64,000 bases of DNA from Pteria penguin. Taxonomy: Eukaryota > Mollusca > Bivalvia > Pterioida > Pteriidae. Below are positions 58,579 to 64,000 of the stretch, piece after piece. The notes below the pieces were generated by a model. That model was not told the DNA's origin, made no database searches, and saw nothing but the letters and a program-made list of their open reading frames with translations. Position 1 is the first letter of the stretch. The number at the start of each line of letters is the position of its first letter. The position numbers were made by a program, and so were the translations under genes. The stretch is from positions 57,599,739 to 57,663,738 of the forward strand of contig CM068584.1 in NCBI GenBank assembly GCA_035048485.1. Reading direction: 5' to 3'.

Positions 58579-58831
58579 GATGACCACTGACATGGAGAAG
58601 AAACACAATAAGAACATAAAAGACATCCCAAAATATTCGATTGCCATTCAGTCTCGGCACTTACTTCGAACGGTCAATGAAAAGAAAACCGTTGGCTCCC
58701 AAATGCTTCCTTTGTTAGGATTTTCTGAAGGATTTACCCAGTCTGTCCAGTGCAGTGATGGTATTTTCGTGCGAAAGAAACATAATGGTATACGAAGTTG
58801 TAATGGACAGCCGCAAACGCTCCACACCTAG
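58579..58831 (+). CDS. Open fragment of unknown nature
   Basis: From an ATG just after the AT run, 84 codons are open (MEKKHNKNIKDIPKYSIAIQ, FSEGFTQSVQCSDGIFVRKK) to a TAG that abuts the following MITE. It could be a terminal exon truncated or capped by the MITE. No family is recognised and it may be chance. Confidence 0.25.
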
Positions 58832-59049
58832 GTCCGGCACCATAAACTGAGAATATACTTAAGACATAATTTCATATTCTTCTGTTCATCAATGAATTAA
58901 TAACTGTGATTTGGATTTATTTAGTTTTATTTTATTGATAAACAGATTTAAACCGTTCTGCATGAGAATTTATTTGGTCGTTTGATAATGGAATAAATTA
59001 AAAGGAAATATTTTACTTCAGTATATTCTCAGTCTATGGCGCTTGACCC
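58831..59049. mobile_element. 219-bp MITE
   Basis: Ends GGTCCGGCACCATAAACTGA... and the inverted GGTCAAGCGCCATAGACTGA..., with about 33 bp of TIR including GAGAATATACT. CTA flanks both sides, a possible 3-bp duplication of Harbinger type. No coding capacity. Confidence 0.7.
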
Positions 59050-59720
59050 TAATGATTTTATTATGCAGTGATGGCGATTGCTGATAATGGCACTGTATAA
59101 TGTTTGATTTATCTGATACCCAAGACAGATGTATGTGTAACAATGTAATTAGTATTACTCATTAAATATCCGGTCACTCCAATTGCTTCACAGTCAGTAA
59201 AGTTAAATACATTATCAAAAATAGCTATCTCCTTATACCACTCGTACGTAAACAATAAAATGACTTTGCTTCTTTTATCAACTTATAATCTATCCGCCAA
59301 AAATACAGTGATAGCTCCAGTCCAGTAACGAACATGACAACATTAGACAGATCAAGCATATGAATGTCCTGCAGTCAGCCTTGGTTATATGTAACATACG
59401 TGTCTGTCATCTTTTCCTGAATCTGGTTGACATTCTGAATATTTAACAAGCCCCAGTGCCCTCAATTCTGAAAAAAAGTCAGAACATTGCGATACCTTAT
59501 TATTTTCTCGTGTACGAATGATACTGTTTTGAGAAATTTGTGTGCTTGTGTTATTTTACATTGAGATTAATGTATTATGATATATCTGCCTAATACAGAA
59601 ATTAAGAGCTACTCGAACCACATCTACTGAGACAAGGGAAGTAGAAATATAGTGTGCGATTCAGTGTTTCTACCAAATCTGTAAAATAACCTTAAAAGCT
59701 CAAACATCAGGACTCTATAT
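59050..59720. other. Non-coding stretch
   Basis: Nothing recognised. Confidence 0.4.
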
Positions 59721-59722
59721 TC

Positions 59723-60180
59723 TTACAAAATATGTAAATGAAACAGGAGACCGTGAATGTCCGCTATGGACATTGTTGTCAGGTCAGTAATATTTTGCCA
59801 GTCATCAGTTGTTGCAATGTTCCTTTTTGCTTCATTAATAAAATTCGTATCATCACGATTGAACATTTTTTCACAGGATTCTATTACTATATTTTCATTA
59901 GAGACAATTCTCTTTACTTCAATGAAAAGTCTCGAAAGTTTTCGCATATTTGTTATCAGTCTTTTTTCATCTTTTCTGTCCAAACAGCTTTAAATAACTT
60001 GAAAGTCTTGTTGGCCAAAATCCTTTATGCTAACATCTCTGAATATCTCGACCAACTTTCTCCCTAAACATTTATCTAGAACAGATGTCTGATATGCTTT
60101 TGAATTCTTTGGCTCTGATCTAAGGTGCTTTAGTTTCATTGCTGTTGGCACATCTAAAGTGCAGTGCTTTAGTCCTCAAA
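59723..60180 (-). pseudogene. Decayed gene, LDRKDEKR family
   Basis: Minus-strand frame reads AMKLKHLRSEPKNSKAYQTS, CLGRKLVEIFRDVSIKDFG, a TAA (about 60000), then CLDRKDEKRLITNMRKLSRL, NIVIESCEKMFNRDD and a stop at 59723. The frame is the same on both sides of the TAA, so a single nonsense change separates the halves. The composition and the RKDEKRL...NMRKLSRL block match an unnamed family often found in molluscs and cnidarians. An upstream stop near 60185 marks an exon edge or further decay. Confidence 0.5.
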
Positions 60181-60937
60181 ACATGTACGTTTATGTTTAT
60201 AAAATGCAGCCCTTTTTGGCCGGGCTTAATGCCGAAGACATGAGCCAAGGCTATAACTGCCAAGCACGATTCTCAAAACGAGGCATTCTGAATTGTAAAG
60301 CCCTCTTTCTCGCTCAGTGTGTCCTTGCGCTTCAAAATTTCTAGCGTTAGAATATTCACAAGGTATTATAAATCTTCATTGGATTATTAGTCATTTAATT
60401 AGTCATGGCTGTAAAGTGTAGAAATGCAAGTTGTAGCACATAGTCTTAGTAACATTATTTGATCATAAGAGTATATATAATAACATTAATATAATTTAAA
60501 CTCCAATATTTATACTAAAGTTGTATGATTGGTATTTTTTTATGAAACGACAGCTTGAATACTAGCTATACCAATATATGCCACTGCGATATAATGCAAA
60601 ATAATAATTGAAAAAATGAACTATTTTGGTATAAATAATGGTATATGGAACATGCACCGGTATAAACAATACAACTAAAATAATTACCATCAGGCATGGA
60701 ACCCTGCATGTTGAGCTCTTTAAACACTTCAATTGAGTCCTTAAAGTCTGTAAATATCAATCAAAACTATGTTAAAGATAAATCATGACAAACGCAAAAT
60801 TCACTTTTTTTTACATTATATAATACAGAATATTGAATGATAATGATCCTTTAAGATTCATTTATTTTGATAGAATGCATGAGAACATAAAAGATATATT
60901 AATGATAACACAAACTGCCTTTAATATTTAGTTACTA

Positions 60938-61141
60938 TCAAGATATATGGAATTTGTAAGGATCACTTGCCACATTATGCCGCAGCCTCAAGTGTTTTTT
61001 GAAATCTGATGATCTTACGAAAGGTTTCTGGCAATATGAACATATCACAACTAAACGTTCATGATGATGCTTCTCGATTATGTGTCGTCTTAAGTTATCA
61101 AGCCTCTTTACACTTTTCCCCTTCATTTTCGGTATTTCCAT
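60938..61141 (-). CDS. C2H2 zinc-finger exon or fragment
   Basis: 67 codons from ATG. One clear finger, CSYCQKPFVRSSDFKKHLRL followed by RH (C-x2-C-x12-H-x4-H), is preceded by a partial finger (LDNLRRHIIEKHH). It lies 0.8 kb upstream, on the same strand, of the LDRKDEKR-family fragment, and the two could be parts of one gene. The start is the first ATG; splice sites were not resolved. Confidence 0.55.
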   Translation of the reverse strand: MEIPKMKGKSVKRLDNLRRHIIEKHHHERLVVICSYCQKPFVRSSDFKKHLRLRHNVASDPYKFHIS

Positions 61142-62895
61142 GTAATTGGAACCTCCTGTGTTAGTTCTATGTCCCGTGGTGAATTCGGTGTTCAGTCTTG
61201 GAACATATAAAAATCAAAGCACAGTGTGAAAATATCACAAATAAAATGAACGGATCCGCTTTGTTTAATTTCGCAATTCTCAGGCACTAATTCACGAGGT
61301 ATTCACATAAAATACGCAACACAGTTTTCTGATATCAAATTCGAGTTGTCTCCCTTATATGAGCACAACATTAATTCACTTTTATTGTGCATAAGTTGTA
61401 GCACAAATTTTCACAAATATGATAGCAAATCCACTTTTGATGTTTCTAGCACGATTATCACAGTATACGATGTTCACATGAAGGGCACCAGTAATGAACT
61501 ATTTCGTCGTATAACTATGCCGTTCACCGATGTATGGCTACGCGGTTTCTTGAAACATGTAGAACACCGACCACATATAAGGTACTCTTTGACGATCAGC
61601 CTACATCGCAATACAGGATTACCAGACACAGTATTTCCACGAATTGCACACGGCGGTAATTCACAGTACAACTTTTATCCATAAGAATTTCAGATTTCAT
61701 TTCGGATGTATATAATCGCACCAGTCTCCTAGTACTGAATATTAACACTGTTTACTTTTTTTATCCTTCATCCGCACGCAGGACATCTGACGAATATACT
61801 CATTATGTTTCCACTTTCTGAACGAATAAAACAAACGTCACATGTTAAGAAGTTGTTATAGCAGTTCGGACGCTGTATGAATTCACACGTCACCTTGCCA
61901 CAAGAACATAATTTCCGTCGTCGTCTATAGAATAACAATTAATTTATTCCCTTCGACTACTTGTTTCCATGGCGATATAATTGTTTACAGTGCACAGTAA
62001 TTCTTCACAAAATAATAAATCCAATGTATAATAATCACTCGAACATAGGAATATCCATTGCAAATAACATGAAAATCATTGTTAAATCCAGTGTAAATCA
62101 ACTCGTATAGCATTTTCAATAAACGTTTGAATAACATTTTAAAGAAACATTTGAAGAATGTTTAATTGACACGTTTTGTCAACATTTTTTAAAAATGATT
62201 TGAGAGCATTTAAAAGAAATAATTTAAGAACATTAAGGTAGTAGCCTGGAGGGTATCCAAAATTTTCCTATCCATCAATTTCATTAAACATCGTACAGTA
62301 GTTAGCCTTTATATAGATACACATTATGACACAGTTTGGAATGAATTGATCCATGGGTTACCGTATAACCGGAAATTTTCACGAGTATCAAATTTCGCGA
62401 TTCAATATCTAAAAAGCGCATCTTTATTTTCGCGAATACAATTTTTCGCGATTTCCATAAAGAAAAAAAAAACGTGTTCTTTAATTATGAAATAAAGACG
62501 ACTATCGTCAAACAACTAGACATACTACAACTAAACCCGCACCTATGTGAATAAGTTTACCTATATGTATAACTGCACTTGTTTCAACTCAAATCCACGG
62601 CTTGTAGCTTGCCGGTGCAATCGGCGGAATTGTTGAGTAAAGGAGATGCTTTGGCTTGAACGGAAGTTTTCTGTAATTTGTTAACGAAAGCAGTCGAAAA
62701 ATCAAGCGGCAGATAAAACTCAAATGTTCATAATTTGTATACACAAAACATATTTTAATGTAAACCAAAATACAAATATACATGATCATAATGAAGAGAA
62801 ACATACTGGTATATTCATTACACGTCACTTGACAATGTTGTACAAGTCTTCACATGTAGCTGTGAAGGTTCCTTCGACTTCAGGAAGTATCGATT
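61142..62895. other. Unannotated stretch
   Basis: ORFs 61346-61684 and 62589-62999 lack recognisable features. No repeat family shared with the rest of the window was seen. Confidence 0.4.
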
Positions 62896-63385
62896 CACTG
62901 GCCGTTGTTTATCCTACGGATGCAATCTTTACGCAAACATTCGGTAATTGGACACATAACCATTTCCCGTGCCTCTCTTCCACTTTTGGAAAATATTGAC
63001 AGATATACTTTCTCAGATATCTTTCCGTAGACAGTCAAGTTAAATCGCATGTTATCTTCGCCAAACAACTCGTGGAATAATCTTTCAACTATCTTAACAG
63101 CAAAGTTGCCAGGATTTAGTGACGTGTGCTTTATTCCCATTTATGTAGAAGTCGGGATAATGTAGGGACTGTCTTCAGAGACAATAGATTCCGAGTTTAG
63201 AAGTGAACTGGCGGGAACTGACGTCGGATGATTTAATGTTGTGGGTTGCTGAACCTGCTTCTGCAGTATTTGGATCTGCACGGTCTGTGATGATATTTTA
63301 ACATCCAGTTTAGATATTATCTGATGTGTCTCTGTTAATTTTACAGAACTATTTATTGGTGCGATGGTTTCAATATTACTTCACA
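62896..63385 (-). pseudogene. BEN-like domain protein, broken
   Basis: A minus-strand frame runs from about 63385 (SVKLTETHQIISKLDVKI), through a Gln-rich heptad stretch (QTVQIQILQKQVQQ, coiled coil likely) and a Ser/Pro linker, to a TAA at about 63142. In the same frame it then reads LNPGNFAVKIVERLFHELFG, EDNMRFNLTVYGK and CLRKDCIRRINNGQ to a stop. Coiled coil plus a domain with NPxxFAxxxxxxLFxxLF and later basic helices is the usual BEN-protein layout. The single in-frame stop makes this copy broken, or there is an unseen intron there. Confidence 0.5.
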
Positions 63386-64000
63386 ACGAATATACGAATG
63401 TAAATGTTCACTGAAGTGTGATGTGATTTTCCATGCACAGTAAATACCAGGTTATATATCAGTATTAGTGTATACTTGACACCACTCCCCGTAGATTTAA
63501 TTGGTCCCCAAATCTTATGGTGCCCTACCTCGCTTGACTGATTTCAGCGAAGACAAAAAGCATATGATTTGATAACCAAATGACATAACACCTTTTCACT
63601 ATGGTTTCTGCCACTACAAGAATAAGTAAAAACTATGATTTACCAAAATTATATCAAAAAAAGGTAATCATGGAGAAAAATTGTTTTATTTTGGATTTTT
63701 GAACGCTTTTAAATTCTAACTTTTACTTATTTCCCACTTTGAATAATTACACTTTTGATTTTAGACGCCAAACAATTTAGCAAAAAAAAAAAAAACACCT
63801 CTTGGATGTTTCTGGTCTTTTGCACATACTGGACACAGATGACATACAGGTTGTTTCTTGGTCAAGTATATACCAAGAAAGTTAGAGAATAGTTTTCTCG
63901 TTCCGCATGATTTAGTAAACTAACGCTCAGATTTTAACTAATCACTTAGTAACTCGAAACTGCTGTAAGTAATTAGCAAGAAATATTGATAGAAGTCTAC

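Noticed and set aside
61346..61684. 112-codon ORF
   Set aside because: No recognisable motif, no splice context and a conflicting antisense ORF.

Overview
This is a repeat-rich, AT-rich eukaryotic window. Its tRNA-derived SINEs, I-clade-type LINE, Ty3/gypsy, piggyBac and Tc1/mariner relics, short spliced exons and marine-invertebrate-type gene families point to a mollusc, probably a bivalve. The species cannot be fixed from sequence alone. There is one 500-base assembly gap (19420-19919). There are no operons, no CRISPR array, and no rRNA or functional tRNA gene.

Layout. 1-10400: three copies (one inverted) of an AT-rich repeat full of ACGTAA motifs, a Helitron-like 3' end, a short run of exons (about 2830-3982) and a solo LTR. 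10700-12700: an antisense Tc1/mariner remnant and an antisense PHD-like fragment. 12869-15553: a piggyBac element bounded by TTAA, carrying a broken transposase that is itself split by a 222-bp retroposon. 15960-18043: remnants of two host-type genes, one ending in a P2X7-like C-terminal domain. 18888-19100: a palindromic satellite. 20025-30325: a decayed LINE (copy A) with a 3'-deleted gypsy element in its 5' UTR and a TIR element in ORF1.

30386-41183: three protein-coding units in a row on the + strand. They are a spliced BEN-like gene, a decayed gene with DFAENY and GKGPCDG motifs, and a long coiled-coil gene broken by small frameshifts and a SINE. 41971-47840: a second, nearly intact, full-length LINE (copy B, minus strand) with a 13-bp target duplication. 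48200-50070: hairpins and a TIR element with a 9-bp target duplication. 50672-53588: a spliced CARF-like gene with an exact 56-bp minisatellite in an intron. 54000-57430: SINEs and tandem repeats. 58500-63400: MITE, degraded zinc-finger and BEN-like genes on the minus strand.

How the parts relate. The LINE probably supplied the retrotransposition machinery for several short elements here, because their 3' tails resemble the LINE 3' tail. One of them (14757-14978) carries both ends of the LINE and nothing between. Most protein-coding material is either mobile-element derived or belongs to gene families with degraded copies. The CARF-like and 30.8-32.9 kb BEN-like genes are the best candidates for working host genes.
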